A DNA stretch of 64,000 nt from Pochonia chlamydosporia 170 (lineage: Eukaryota > Ascomycota > Sordariomycetes > Hypocreales > Clavicipitaceae), in NCBI RefSeq assembly GCF_001653235.2, contig NC_035791.1:5146001-5210000 (forward strand). Direction: 5' to 3'. Under the pieces are notes generated by a model. It was given only the letters and a program-made list of their open reading frames with translations. It was not told where the DNA came from and searched no databases. The position numbers and the translations under genes are program-made. Shown here in pieces: positions 1 to 10,909 of this stretch. How positions within the stretch are numbered: the stretch's first letter is position 1; each line of letters opens with the position of its first letter.

Positions 1-897
1 CCACCAAGCCCTGGTAGCGAAAACAGAGCAGCTCTGCATAGGCAGGCTCGCGAAGCTGTTGCCGCTCACACTAGAGCGTTGGCACAAGCGAAGAAGAAAC
101 GCAAGTCGTCCTCAGTCGTATCCGCAGAGGGCGCTCCACCCACCTATCGAACTCGCAGCATGATTATTGTGTACTACGATAGCTACGTCCAAGGGTTTTT
201 CGATGAATTGGTTCGATTTATCTCGTCAAGCAGGAACTTGATGCGCAAGGCAAAAATGGCAGCCAAGGTAGCGCAGATCAAGCGCATGGCGGAATTGGAA
301 ATTGCGAATGACGCAAAACGCACGAGCGACGAGAGGTTCGCCATGGACGCTATCCCATCATTACGATATATGAGCACCCGCCGAAATGGTCCCATGTCAG
401 CTGACCAAACATCTGCAGAGCCAGGTCGTGCGACAGGCTCTGAACAGCCCTCTGATGTATACGACTCCCTAGACAAGAGTTTAGAAGTTGTGCAAAGCAC
501 ATGTGAGCATGGGGCACATCAGTTTCTCAGGGACGCTGACTGCTATGACGAGATTGCAAAAATCCAATCGCGGCTGATCGAGGTGTTGGCATCGGCAAGA
601 CAAGAGATGGATCGAGTGGAACGGGAGGATCCCGAGCTTGCCAAAGAGACAGGAGACATGGGCAAGGCACGTATGCATCGCCCCATAAGTGTGAGACGAG
701 ACATGGCGGCCGAATACAAGGACGATATAAAGTTGGAGGACAGACGCTTGACGTTGGAGATTTCTCCCGCAAAGGATGCCACATCCCTCTCAGCAGTCGC
801 ACTTGAGGTAGATACCAACTTGGAAGAAGAGGACATGGACACGCTGCCAGTGCTGCAGTATCGATCTACGAGATTGATGCGTAGTCGACCTGTTTGA
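1..897 (+). CDS. Conserved hypothetical protein, 5' end missing
   Basis: The frame is open from the first base of the window, so this is the C-terminal part (298 residues) of a longer protein, ending at a TGA at 895-897. The visible part begins with a low-complexity Ala/Arg/Lys stretch including a KKKRK basic cluster, which could be a nuclear localisation signal. It continues with a probable helical segment rich in aromatic and charged residues (YYDSYVQGFFDELVRF) and a second helix around MRKAKMAAKVAQIKRMAELE. The rest is charged and probably disordered. I do not recognise the family and assign no function. A TTG at 79 has been taken as a start by frame logic, but nothing supports it and the coding frame clearly continues upstream. 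Confidence 0.6.
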   Translation, partial: PPSPGSENRAALHRQAREAVAAHTRALAQAKKKRKSSSVVSAEGAPPTYRTRSMIIVYYDSYVQGFFDELVRFISSSRNLMRKAKMAAKVAQIKRMAELEIANDAKRTSDERFAMDAIPSLRYMSTRRNGPMSADQTSAEPGRATGSEQPSDVYDSLDKSLEVVQSTCEHGAHQFLRDADCYDEIAKIQSRLIEVLASARQEMDRVEREDPELAKETGDMGKARMHRPISVRRDMAAEYKDDIKLEDRRLTLEISPAKDATSLSAVALEVDTNLEEEDMDTLPVLQYRSTRLMRSRPV

Positions 898-2204
898 AAC
901 AACGGCCAGTGAGAAATGGGGACGGTGCAGCATTGATTGCCGACTCGACTCTTGGCAATGGAAAGCGATATGCATTGTTTGGCGAAGGTCTCTGTCATGG
1001 CCGACGGAAACAACCCGAACGTTTCAACTGCAAGGAAAGGAGACAAAACAAGGCACGGAAAGTAGCCTTATATGGCATCATCAACGATTATTTACGACAC
1101 TTTGCATATTTTGGAGTATTATACCTGGTCTTCATGGTACATGATTCGGTTCTGGATGTAGGAAATTGACTTGACTTGCACATACGGAAGCTTGGGTAAT
1201 GGACTGAAATTATTTTGCGGCAACTTGGTTTGGATTTGCATATATAGCATGTCTAGTGGATACCCAACCGAATGAAACGTGGAACCTTGTTGAGATTTGC
1301 ATCTATCATGGGTCGGTCTGACGTGATGTTGTAAGCTGGTCTGGGAACACGAAATTTAGTGTGCATCAGTCTGGTGTGAGCTGAGTGGTTGGGCACGTGG
1401 CTTCGGATGGACGACTCAAAAATCGCTATGGACCACTGTATAACTAGCATATTGTCGTCATGTATTAGTTGACCTAACTTTTGATACGAAACGAGAGAAC
1501 CCAAGTGTATTAGATGAGTCTCTACAATCAACTTAAGAGTCGAAAGGGTCGTAAGCGGTAAGGGATCTAGCCCAAATATGTGCCTAGCTATAGCATTTAG
1601 CAAAGTTAGAATGGACCCGGCTACTTATATAATAGCTTGAACCTGTTTATCTTGGACTGGGCAAAAGGTAGTCCGTCTGTGTCTTGCTTCCAAGTTGGCT
1701 TGATACTTATTATTAAGTACCATTCAATGTTGCGCCCCACATGATCAATTGATGTCCGCATGAGGCGGCGGGAGCTGATGTGGGCGCGTCTGCGCCTAGC
1801 TCCCCACAGTCAGTCATCCACACATGACATTGACCAGACCAGCCTCAAATGAAATGACTTAAACATCGTCATCCTCTGTACCTTGCAGGTCTACCAAGCA
1901 AAGCTGCATGTTCACCTCTGGACCTGGCATTAAATCTGCTACACCGCCGCTCCCCGACCAGCGCTTCCTTTTCCGACGTCATCAACATTGCGCTTTCATC
2001 TACCTGGGTATCCAAGGAACACTCATTCCACCAGCTCATCCACGAATAGCTCCATACATCCAACCATTCCCAGCGGACACCGCGCACGCACGCTCCGCAA
2101 AATGACGACGAGTCTCCCCGTGCTGCGACGATAGCCTGGCCTGCGGATCATTCATTGTGTCAACGGCGAAAGACTGACGACCACGACCAAGATAGGCTGC
2201 CACC
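898..2204. other. Intergenic region upstream of VPS15
   Basis: No convincing gene is seen in these 1.3 kb; the short open frames lack recognisable protein character. The 3' UTR of the upstream gene and the VPS15 promoter and leader must lie here. The last bases before the VPS15 start form a strong Kozak context (gccaccATGG). Confidence 0.5.
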
Positions 2205-5200
2205 ATGGGCCAAGGCTTCTCGTTAGCAACGCCGTCTGCTGGCTCTGCTGGTATCGACGCCGCACAGTTGCGAGATGTACAATACGAGCGCAGCATCGGC
2301 AATGCGAGGTTCATGAAGACTATTCGTGGACGCCATGAGCATGGAGTCGTCCTGGTTAAAGTTCTGGTTAAGCCATACGCCGAAGTGAATCTCGACCAGT
2401 ATAAGAAGAAGATAATCAGTGCGTGAACCTGGGCCTTTTTGTGCCTTTTTGTACAGCTCGTGTGGCACGCACGCATACCAACGTCAACGCTAACACATTA
2501 TCATCAGAGGAGCGGAAAGCTCTGGCCGATGTACCTAATGCCCTTGGTTTCCAGCGCATCATCGAAACCGAAACGAACGGATACCTGGTGCGCCAGTTCC
2601 AGTATAGCTCGCTTTACGATCGCCTAAGTACACGTCCGTTTTTGGAAGACATAGAAAAGAAGTGGCTGGCATTTCAGTTGCTCTGTGCGCTGCGAGACTG
2701 CCACGCGCGGGATATTTATCACGGCGATATCAAGGCGCAGAATGTGCTGGTTACGTCTTGGAACTGGCTGTATCTGACAGACTTCTCATCCGCCTACAAA
2801 CCCGTGCATTTGCCCGATGACAACCCTGGCGACTTTTCTTACTTTTTCGACACATCTGGCAGACGAACATGTTATATCGCACCGGAGCGTTTCTACGCCA
2901 CTGGTGATGCGCCCCTTCCAAAGTCCAAGATGACATGGGCCATGGACATCTTCAGTGCGGGTTGCGTAATCGCCCAAATGTTTCTTGAATCGGAAATCTT
3001 CAGCCTTGCCCAGCTGTATAAGTATCGACGTGGGGAGTATGACCCCGTAATTACCCATCTGAGTGTCATCTCAGACAAGGATGTACGAGATATGATTGCC
3101 CACATGATCCAGATTGACCCAGAGAAGCGTTACTCTGCTGAGCAGTATCTGGAATTTTGGAAGGGCAAGGTGTTCCCTACCTACTTTTACAATTTCCTAC
3201 ACCAATATATGGAGCTCATTACCGACCCATCATCAGGGAATAATCCCATGTCTGGGAGCCAGAAGAACATGGGTGAGTCCGACGACAGGATAGATCGTGT
3301 CTTTTATGACTTTGACAAGATTTCGTACTTCTTGGGATACCAATCAGAAAAGCGAGTATCAAAAGCTACCACATACCCGTCTCGACTTGGTCTGGGGCAC
3401 TTCCCAGTCCGGTTAAGCATCCCGAATCATGAGCACACAGTATCAGCAGATCTGGAGCCGCCAGAAGATGACGGGACGTTGATTTTCTTAACACTCATTG
3501 TTTCATCGATGAGAACCACGGCGCGAGCATCTTCGAGAGTCCGAGCCTGTGATGTTCTTTTGGCATTTGCCGAGCGGCTGACGGACGAAGCAAAGCTAGA
3601 TCGAGTTTTGCCCTATCTCATGACTCTGCTTAAGAAGGAGGAAACGGATATCGTCATTGTCGCCGCCATTCGAACAATCACTCAACTCCTACAACTTGTG
3701 CGAATGCCCACACCCATTAATTCTCACGTACTGGTTGAGTATGTGCTCCCACGTCTAGAGATTGCGCTGGGATTACGATCACGAGTCGCTAGCTCGCTGG
3801 TTAGAGCTACTTACGCATCCTGCATAGGAAGTCTTGCCTCTACAGCCCAACGCTTCCTTGAAATTGCATCCAGTTTAAGGGCAGACGGATCCTTGCCCAT
3901 GACTGACCCTGAAATTGAACCTGGCGCGGAGGCAGAGGCCAACTTTGAAAGCGTGTTTGATAATGCCGGACGCGAGCTTTTCGAAATTCTGGAGAGTCAC
4001 ACTAAACAACTTGTTGAAGATCCCAATGTCCATGTACGAAGGGCATTTTTGGCGTCCGTTCCAGAATTATGCATGTTTTTCCAAGAACATTCTAATGATA
4101 TATTGCTCACTCATCTCAACACATATCTAAATGACCGCGACTGGACACTTAAATGCGCCTTTTTTGATACCATTGTTGGAATAGCTGCCTTTATTGGTAG
4201 CACAAGCCTGGAAGAATTCATGCTACCGCTGATGGTGCAAGCGTTAGCTGACACCGAGGAGTTTGTCGTGCAAGCGGCGTTACACTCCCTTGCGCAGCTC
4301 GCCGGTCTTGGTTTATTGTCACGGCCCAAGATCTGGGAACTCGTGGACCTCATCGGGCGATTCACGATGCACCCCAATATTTGGATTAGGGAAGCTGCTG
4401 CTGAGTTTCTGTCTCAGTCTGCCAAGTTCCTCAATATGGCCGACGTACGATGCATCCTACTGCCCCTTGTTATCCCGTACCTCAAAATCGATACCATGGT
4501 TGAACTTGATGAATTGAGCATCTTGGACTCCCTCAAGAAACCTCTTACCAGAGCTGTGTTTGAGCAGGCGATTACTTGGGCCATGCAATCCGAACGAGGT
4601 GCTTTCTGGAAACCGCTGCAAAAGATGCGATCCCTGGCATTTGGGTCATCAAGTACAAGATCTTCAAAGGACTTGAACACGAATTCTATGAGCAAGATTG
4701 TGCGCAACGAAGAAGACGAGCAATGGCTGTCCAAGCTGAGGAATCTTGGGCTTAAGCCTGATGACGAACCTAAGCTGTTGGCCCTCCGGGAATTCATATG
4801 GCGGCTGAGCAAGACCAAGACTCGCGATTCCACAGGAGAACCAAGTGTGCACACTGGTCTTGTGTCGTTGAAGGAATTGGGAGTTACACCGCAAACCGTA
4901 TTCTTCAATGATGCACCACTTCGTGACCCGAGCATCACCCCAGATCTTGACACGCCTGCCGGGCCGTATACCATTGCAGACGCCCTGCTAGATGCGTCCA
5001 TGACGATTGATGACACCATCAGCAAGAGGAGAAACGCGGCGGCGTTGAACACCCATCTCAACCGTGTGCAGGGCGTTGGCCCTCGCCGGTCGTCGACAAA
5101 CCGACTCTTATCACCGGAGGGAAGCACACGAGCTAGTTCAAGGCACTCTCGCCGGGAATCGTCCGACAGCAGGGCGCCGGGGGCTGGAGATGACGATGTA

Positions 5201-6889
5201 TCCATTAAGGATGGGCCATATTCGTCAAGAAGGGCAATGCGTCATCAGTCGAGCGCCTTGAGCCTCCTCGACAGGAGAGATGGGAACAAGTCTTCCGCGG
5301 AGACTGGTACAAGTGACGCCAACGCTTTTGGACAGGTCGAGGGCCCATTTGCCCAAGGCGTTGGCTCACCAACGTCCCCAACGCCAACAAGAGATCGTGA
5401 AGGTGAAGGTGTCAAACCAGCTCCACGACAAGTTAGGCACACGTATGAAGGCACTGATCCCAACATTCAACGAATGCTGGATCAAATGTACATTGATAAC
5501 TTCCCTCGAGATGTATTGGAGTTTGGACCTATGGTCCAGCCTATTGCTAGAACCAAAGCGAGGGCCGTCAGCGTCCAACCCGGAGACAACCACTGGAGAC
5601 CAGAGGGCCATTTGATTGCCACGTTTGGCGAGCACAAGGGCCCCATCAACAGAATCGTTGCATCTCCCGACCATGTCTTCTTTATCACAGGAGGCAACGA
5701 CGGCTGCGTTCGGGTATGGGACACGGCAAGACTAGAGAGGAACATCACACACCGGTCTAGGCAAACCCACAAGCACGCAGATGGCGCCCATGTACTAGCA
5801 ATGTGTTTTGTGGAAAATTCACATTGCTTCGTTAGCTGTGCCAGCGACGGAAGCGTGCACGTGGTCAAGGTCGACACAGTATCCGCAAGTGGCATCATTA
5901 GATATGGCAAGCTGCGAGTTGTGCGAGAATACCAATTACCTGAAGGGGAGTTTGCCGTCTGGTGCGAGCACTTCAGGCAGGAATCCAGCTCGGTATTGGT
6001 CCTGGCGACAAATCGATCCAGCATTGTCGGAATTGATCTGAGAACCATGACGATTTTGTATGCTCTGGAGAATCCTGTCCACCACGGGACACCAACCTGC
6101 TTCTGCGTGGATCGCAAACGCAACTGGCTCTGCGTGGGCACGTCGCATGGTGTAGTCGACCTCTGGGACCTGCGTTTCAAGATGCGACTACGCGGCTGGG
6201 GTGTACCGGGCAAAGGATCAATCTATCGAATCTGCATCCATCCCACCAAAGGCCGCGGCAAATGGGTCTGCATATCCGGAGGCACCGGCCAGGGTGAAGT
6301 GACGGTATGGGATTTAGAAAAGACAGTCTGCAGGGAGATTTACCGAACCAGCGGCAACAAAGACGGGCCCAAGGGCTACAGCGCCTGGGACGTCGACGAA
6401 GACAAACCAGAGGGAATGCTAGGCCGGTTCGCAACAAACCTCGAAAACAGCGAAGTAACCAATGCCGATCGCGGCGTACGAGCCATGATTGCCGCCACAG
6501 GAGCCGCTGAAGACTCTCGTGATGTGAGACACGCCTTTATCGTCACAGGCGGATCGGACAAGAAGCTTCGGTTCTGGGATATCTCGCGCATCGAGAACTC
6601 CTGCATCTACAGTGGCCTACCGTCTGATGAGCCACAGCCGACGTTTACGGTGACGCATCCTACCACGGGCGTCGCATTGAATATAGAGAAGGCGCATAGA
6701 CAGGGGAATGCGACGGGGGATAAGAGGAAGGGTAGTGGACGGCCGCCGAGGTCGACTGTCATCTCTTTGCAGCAGCAGCAGTTGTTGCAGTCGCATCTGG
6801 ATGCGGTTTTGGATGTGGTGTTGTTGGAGTATCCGTATACGATGAGTGTGAGTGTGGATAGGTCGGGGGTTGTGTTTGTGTTTCAGTAG
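2205..6889 (+). CDS. VPS15: VPS15 pseudokinase/kinase, regulatory subunit of the class III PI3-kinase
   Basis: Regulatory scaffold of the Vps34 phosphatidylinositol 3-kinase complexes, acting on endosomal, vacuolar and autophagosomal membranes. Two exons are inferred: 2205-2418 and 2508-6889. The 89-bp intron has donor GTGCGT, a CTAAC branch site and acceptor CAG, giving 1531 residues, normal for the family. The protein starts MGQGFSLA, a classical N-myristoylation signal. The kinase domain spans roughly residues 25-310, with the catalytic loop HGDIKAQNVL near residue 141 followed by LTDFSS in place of the usual DFG and by APERF. HEAT-like helical repeats occupy about 360-720. A Ser/Arg-rich disordered linker follows at about 860-1030. 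C-terminal WD40 repeats run from about 1100 to the end, with GGNDGCVRVWDT and GGSDKKLRFWDIS as clear blades. The identification is secure; the start is fixed by the myristoylation motif and the Kozak context. Confidence 0.96.
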
Positions 6890-6894
6890 AGGCA

Positions 6895-8125
6895 GAGTAG
6901 ATGGTTATGCTTGAGATGATAGAAATCATTATATTACTGGGGTGTATCGTGAGATTTTGATTGTTGTTTTAAAGTCGAAATTTATGTGACTCTTTGCGAA
7001 GGTAGAGTTGTTAGCTGTTACCTGAGATGACATTTCTAGTCGTTAATTTAGAGGGTAGAGGTAGATTAGACGGTTATACTTGAATGATAGTATATATTGT
7101 ATTACTAGGGGTTATATCGTGAAATATTAATTGTTATTTTAGAGTTTAAGCCTGTGTGACCTGTAATTGTAACTTGTAAGGTCGTCAACCTATAGGATGG
7201 CATCTCATACATAACGGTCGTTAATTAGTAGGGTACAGGTAGAAGTAAGGTAGACAAGACAGTCAACTTTGACACAATAGTGTAGTTGTTACTGATGAGA
7301 TGTATTGGAAATCATAATTGCTATTGTAAGTTGAAACCTGTGCGACTTGTAATTGCAAACTGTAAGGTTGTTAACTTGATAAGATGGCATCTCACAGTGG
7401 TGGATTTGATCGGGGTAGAGGGAGAGGCAGAGATAGACAAGACAGTCAATCATGAGATGATAGTAAATAATTGTTCCTTATGAGCTGTATTGGAAGTTAT
7501 AATCGCTACTGTAAACTTGAAAATTACATGCATTTTCGTAATTGCAACTCGTAAAGTTGTCAACCTGATGAGATGGCATTCCCAGTCAGAAATGTAGTAG
7601 GATACAGGTAGATGGTAGACTAGACAGTCAACCTTTGACAATATTGTATAATTCTATTACTGATGAGTTATATTGGAAATCACAATCGCTATTGTAAAGT
7701 TGTAAATTTGCGAATTTTCGCAATTGCAACTTGTGATGTCGTTGATCTAAGGTGATGGCACCTCCTGAGGCAAAGAGGTTAGGAGCTTGTTGAACAGAAA
7801 ACTTGCATGTGGCCGCAGGTCGAAGCTCGCCGCAGGCGGCCCCCGGCAGGGTTCCGAGGTCATTGGAGGGAAGCATGAAATGCTTGGAGGAAGCTGATGA
7901 AGGAAGAGAGGAATGGGAAGAATTCGTCGGCCTGACTAAACTAATTCACATGATGGGGGCAGTCTTAGTCGGGGTAGTAGTAGCAGCAGATTGGGCTAGT
8001 TATCTTGAAATAATCTGGTAATATTTTATTACTAACAATATAACGTGAACCTATTATTGCTAATGCAAAGTTGTTACTTGTATGTTAACTCTTCACAATC
8101 GCAAATCGTAAAGTCATCAAATCTG
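6895..8125. repeat. Degenerate tandem repeat array, period about 186 bp
   Basis: The stretch after VPS15 is AT-rich and built from diverged copies of one unit. The anchor word ATTACTgaTGAG (variants) recurs at about 6933, 7101, 7288, 7474, 7656 and 8028. The spacings are 168, 187, 186, 182 and 372; the last is twice the period. Each unit also carries a GTAGAnnnnAGAC block, a TATTGGAAATCA block, a TGTAATTGCAACTTGTAAGG block and a GATGAGATGGCATCTCA block. The position where the sixth of seven units should sit (about 7770-8000) is more GC-rich and unlike the others, so that unit has been replaced or has decayed. No open frame of note is present. The first copy begins immediately after the VPS15 stop codon, so it may be transcribed as 3' UTR. 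Confidence 0.8.
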
Positions 8126-8389
8126 TGTCGAGTGGGCAGTCGAAGAGCTCCCAAAACGGAAAGGAATCATGTGGGGCACAAAGTCGAGCCAAACCAAAAT
8201 TTCCCCTCCGCCTCGTGCCAACCTCAGCCTCGTCAATCTTGAACTGCGATCCCATCCCTCGACAACCTCACCCGTGAAATCGCCCTCCACGAACGCCGTC
8301 TGCGCGTACCACGTCACCTTTCCCCCACAAGACCACTTCAAACGGCCCACGAACCACCGACATCGAGGTAAAACACACAATCCTTCGCG

Positions 8390-9408
8390 ATGCGGCTCAC
8401 CAGCGAGCTCATCCACGATTCCCTATCCTATCTCAACCCGCTCAAAGAGCGCGAATTAGATCTCCGAGGTGCGTTTTGAAAAGAGCAGATGCTACATCTT
8501 TTTTCTTGCTTGTAAAAGAGGAAAAATCCTTGATCATGAAGAGCTAGTTGATGCGAATATGGACGACCACAGGACACAGAATCCCTGCGATTGAGAATCT
8601 TGGTGTGGCGGGTGTAAGTACTTTTTGCCCGTTTCTCGTTGGAGAGATGCTTTGTGGAGCGTGAAGATGCGGGGGGAATTGCTAATGAGAGTAGCCACAT
8701 GATTCCATCGACTTTACAGACAATGATATCCAAGTCCTAGGCAACTTTCCGCTCTCACCGCGCATCACGACCCTTCTGTTGGCTAGGAATCGAGTCGCGA
8801 GCATTCAGGCCAGCTTACCTAGTTCTGTGCCGAACCTGACGAATTTGGTGCTGGCGTCGAATAATCTGGCCGAGTTGGCGGATTTGGATACACTGAAAGG
8901 GTTTGGGAGGCTGACGCATTTGGTCTTGGTGGATAATCCAGTGACGAAGAAGGAGGTATGTCAAGAATACTGGCAGTCGACTGGAGAATGCTGACTGACT
9001 TGCTCAGCACTATCGGTACTGGGTTCTTTGGAGATGTCCCACGGTCCGGTTTCTGGATTACACCAAGGTTAAGGAGGCGGAGAGAGAACGTGGCCGCGAG
9101 CTGTTTGGAACAGAAGAGGAGCCCACGGCCCTTGCGTCCGAGGTGAGAATGATTTTCTTTTACCTGTGGGAGAAATAGCTAATAGTTTGCAGATTATGGG
9201 CAAAAAGTCCAAGGCGTTTGATGTTTCTTCCAACGGTGCCGCACAGACTTCCAAATTGTCTAGGATAAAGCTTACAGACGACGAGAAGAAGCGGTTACAG
9301 GAGAGGATTAGAAAGGCTACAAGTCTGCAGGAGATTATTGCGCTGGAAAAGGAGTTGAACGAGGGGCGATTGCCGGCTGGGATTCACGCCGATGCCATGG
9401 AGGAGTAA
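8390..9408 (+). CDS. LEA1: U2 snRNP component A' (U2A'/Lea1)
   Basis: Leucine-rich-repeat protein that pairs with U2B'' and binds stem-loop IV of U2 snRNA in the spliceosome. Five exons are inferred from in-phase splice sites: 8390-8468, 8573-8613, 8695-8955, 9008-9142 and 9193-9408, giving 243 residues (human about 255, yeast 238). The N-terminus MRLTSELIHDSLSYLNPLKE and the following RELDLRGHRIPAIENLG are characteristic. LRR motifs include IDFTDNDIQVLGNFP, LLLARNRVASI and LVLASNNLAEL. An LRR cap follows, with HYRYWVLWRCPTVRFLDY. The C-terminal third is charged and helical (LTDDEKKRLQERI). Four introns in a 1-kb gene is dense but usual for conserved genes here. Confidence 0.95.
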
Positions 9409-9578
9409 CATTATGGAGACAAATTCTTCGGTAGTGGAATTATTGGGATATATGGGAATAAAATGAATCGTGAAAATAATATTCTTCATCCAGACGTGCT
9501 ACCCTTTGGTGCCCCAAAGCTATTATCCACATCCATCAACCAAGCCACGACATCGCGATTCCCAGTCCACGCACGTAC

Positions 9579-10275
9579 CTAACCCGTCATGCCGACATCA
9601 TCCCTCCCCGTAGCCTGCCTCATCTCCATCTGCAACTGATCATTCGGATCCTCCTGCCTCTCGTCCATCCTCAACGGCACGGTAAACGCGCCCCCTCCCC
9701 CGCCATTCACAATCAAACTTCCATTCGTGGCCGCCGTAACAGCCTCTACTCTCTCGTCAGCACCCTTCCCATCCCCCTTTAGACGGGCCTGCGTCGCCAG
9801 CGCCGCCGCCCTGACTTTCTTGTACGGCACCGTCTTGGGAACCACATCCTCCAGGAACTCAAAGTTGTCGTGTGTCGAGACGGCGTTTGCTGCCAAATTA
9901 GCATTCTTCCTGAGCATAAAGGGGTTCAAACATACCGACGTCTTTGTACTGGATGTTGCGTCGGGGTTTGCGCTCCAGTTTTGCTTGTGTGTTGGACTCC
10001 TCGGCGAGATGTTGGATGAACATTTCCTGGGCGTGTTAGCGGGTTGGATGTAAGGAAGGTTAGGGGGGATGTACTGCTGCGAGGGTGATGACAAAGGCGG
10101 CGTTGTTAGAGCACATTGCTACTTCGGGGTCTTGGTTGATGATTTTCTTGACGCGTGATACTGGGATTGTTAGATTGGTTGGTTGGTTTGTTGGGAGGGA
10201 TGGGGACGTACGTGGGAGTTGGGTTTGGCCTGTGGGCTCTTTGCGCGGAGGGATGGCGCTGGTGTTGTAGGGCAT
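9579..10275 (-). CDS. DPB3: DNA polymerase epsilon subunit C, histone-fold protein (Dpb3-like)
   Basis: Small histone-fold subunit of the leading-strand polymerase, expected to pair with a Dpb4-type partner. Exons on the minus strand are 10275-10212, 10160-10075, 10026-9936 and 9889-9579; phases agree throughout and give 183 residues. The histone fold covers about residues 22-112: LSRVKKIINQDPEV, then NNAAFVITLAAEMFIQHLAE, then RNIQYKDVANAVS, then DNFEFLEDVVP. The last motif closely resembles the DNFRFLEDAI of yeast Dpb3 (established knowledge of that protein). NC2alpha and HAP5 share the fold but have different signature residues. The C-terminal 70 residues are low-complexity, with a run of five glycines. 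The gene is divergent from the CLC gene. Confidence 0.85.
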
Positions 10276-10905
10276 TGTGTTGCTTGAAGCTTGATGCTGA
10301 TGAAGTTGGTGATGCTGAGTGTGGTTCTGAGATGAGTTAGCTTGTATGAGGATGGTTTGGGTGGGATCAAATACTAACTGGATAGTCAATGTTGATGAGG
10401 GGCAGTCATCTATGGTAAGTTCGAGAGGATGCGTATGAATGAATGAGTAGACTGGTTGAATGATTTTGTGAGATTAGTCGTTCTGCGTTTGAGGTTTGCA
10501 GATCAATTGATGTGTTGAAGTTGACGTGATGAATTTATGTGAGCACTCAACGCGCCTGAGCTTGACATGCTTGACCACATGTGCAGTTTAGTGGTAACTT
10601 GGCTGTGGCTTGAATGCGACTTGACCAAGCTTGGCTGGACAACTGCCACAGCTGAGCACTACCTAGATCCCCGCCACACTGACATCGACCACGTCGGCAG
10701 TAGACCAGATATTGAACCGTCAGCGACCTGCGGCAGGCTGAGCTTCTGAAACTCCAGTCCATGTCACTTTGAAGATATCGAAGCTTGAGGCACCCGATTC
10801 CCATCTCGCCCAGCTATCCATCAACGACGCTCCATTAACCTCGAATCCCCCTTCACGACCGCAATCCATTCCTCAGCCCGTCACAATGATCCGCATCCCG
10901 AAACC
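10276..10905. promoter_or_regulatory. Shared divergent promoter region of DPB3 and the CLC gene
   Basis: 630 bp between two divergent start codons, holding the leaders and promoters of both genes. A short upstream reading frame lies at its right edge and is listed separately. No TATA box stands out. Confidence 0.5.
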
Positions 10906-10909
10906 ATGA
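10886..10909 (+). promoter_or_regulatory. Seven-codon upstream ORF overlapping the CLC start codon
   Basis: An ATG at 10886 in good context (A at -3) opens a frame of seven codons (MIRIPKP). Its TGA stop at 10907-10909 overlaps the main ATG at 10906-10908, in the arrangement ATGA. Ribosomes ending this frame would sit on the CLC start, which allows coupled reinitiation or repression. It matters only if the transcript starts upstream of 10886, which the sequence alone cannot show. Confidence 0.45.

Noticed and set aside
4414..5205. 263-codon minus-strand frame opposite VPS15
   Set aside because: Antisense shadow of the Ser/Arg-rich VPS15 linker; no independent features.
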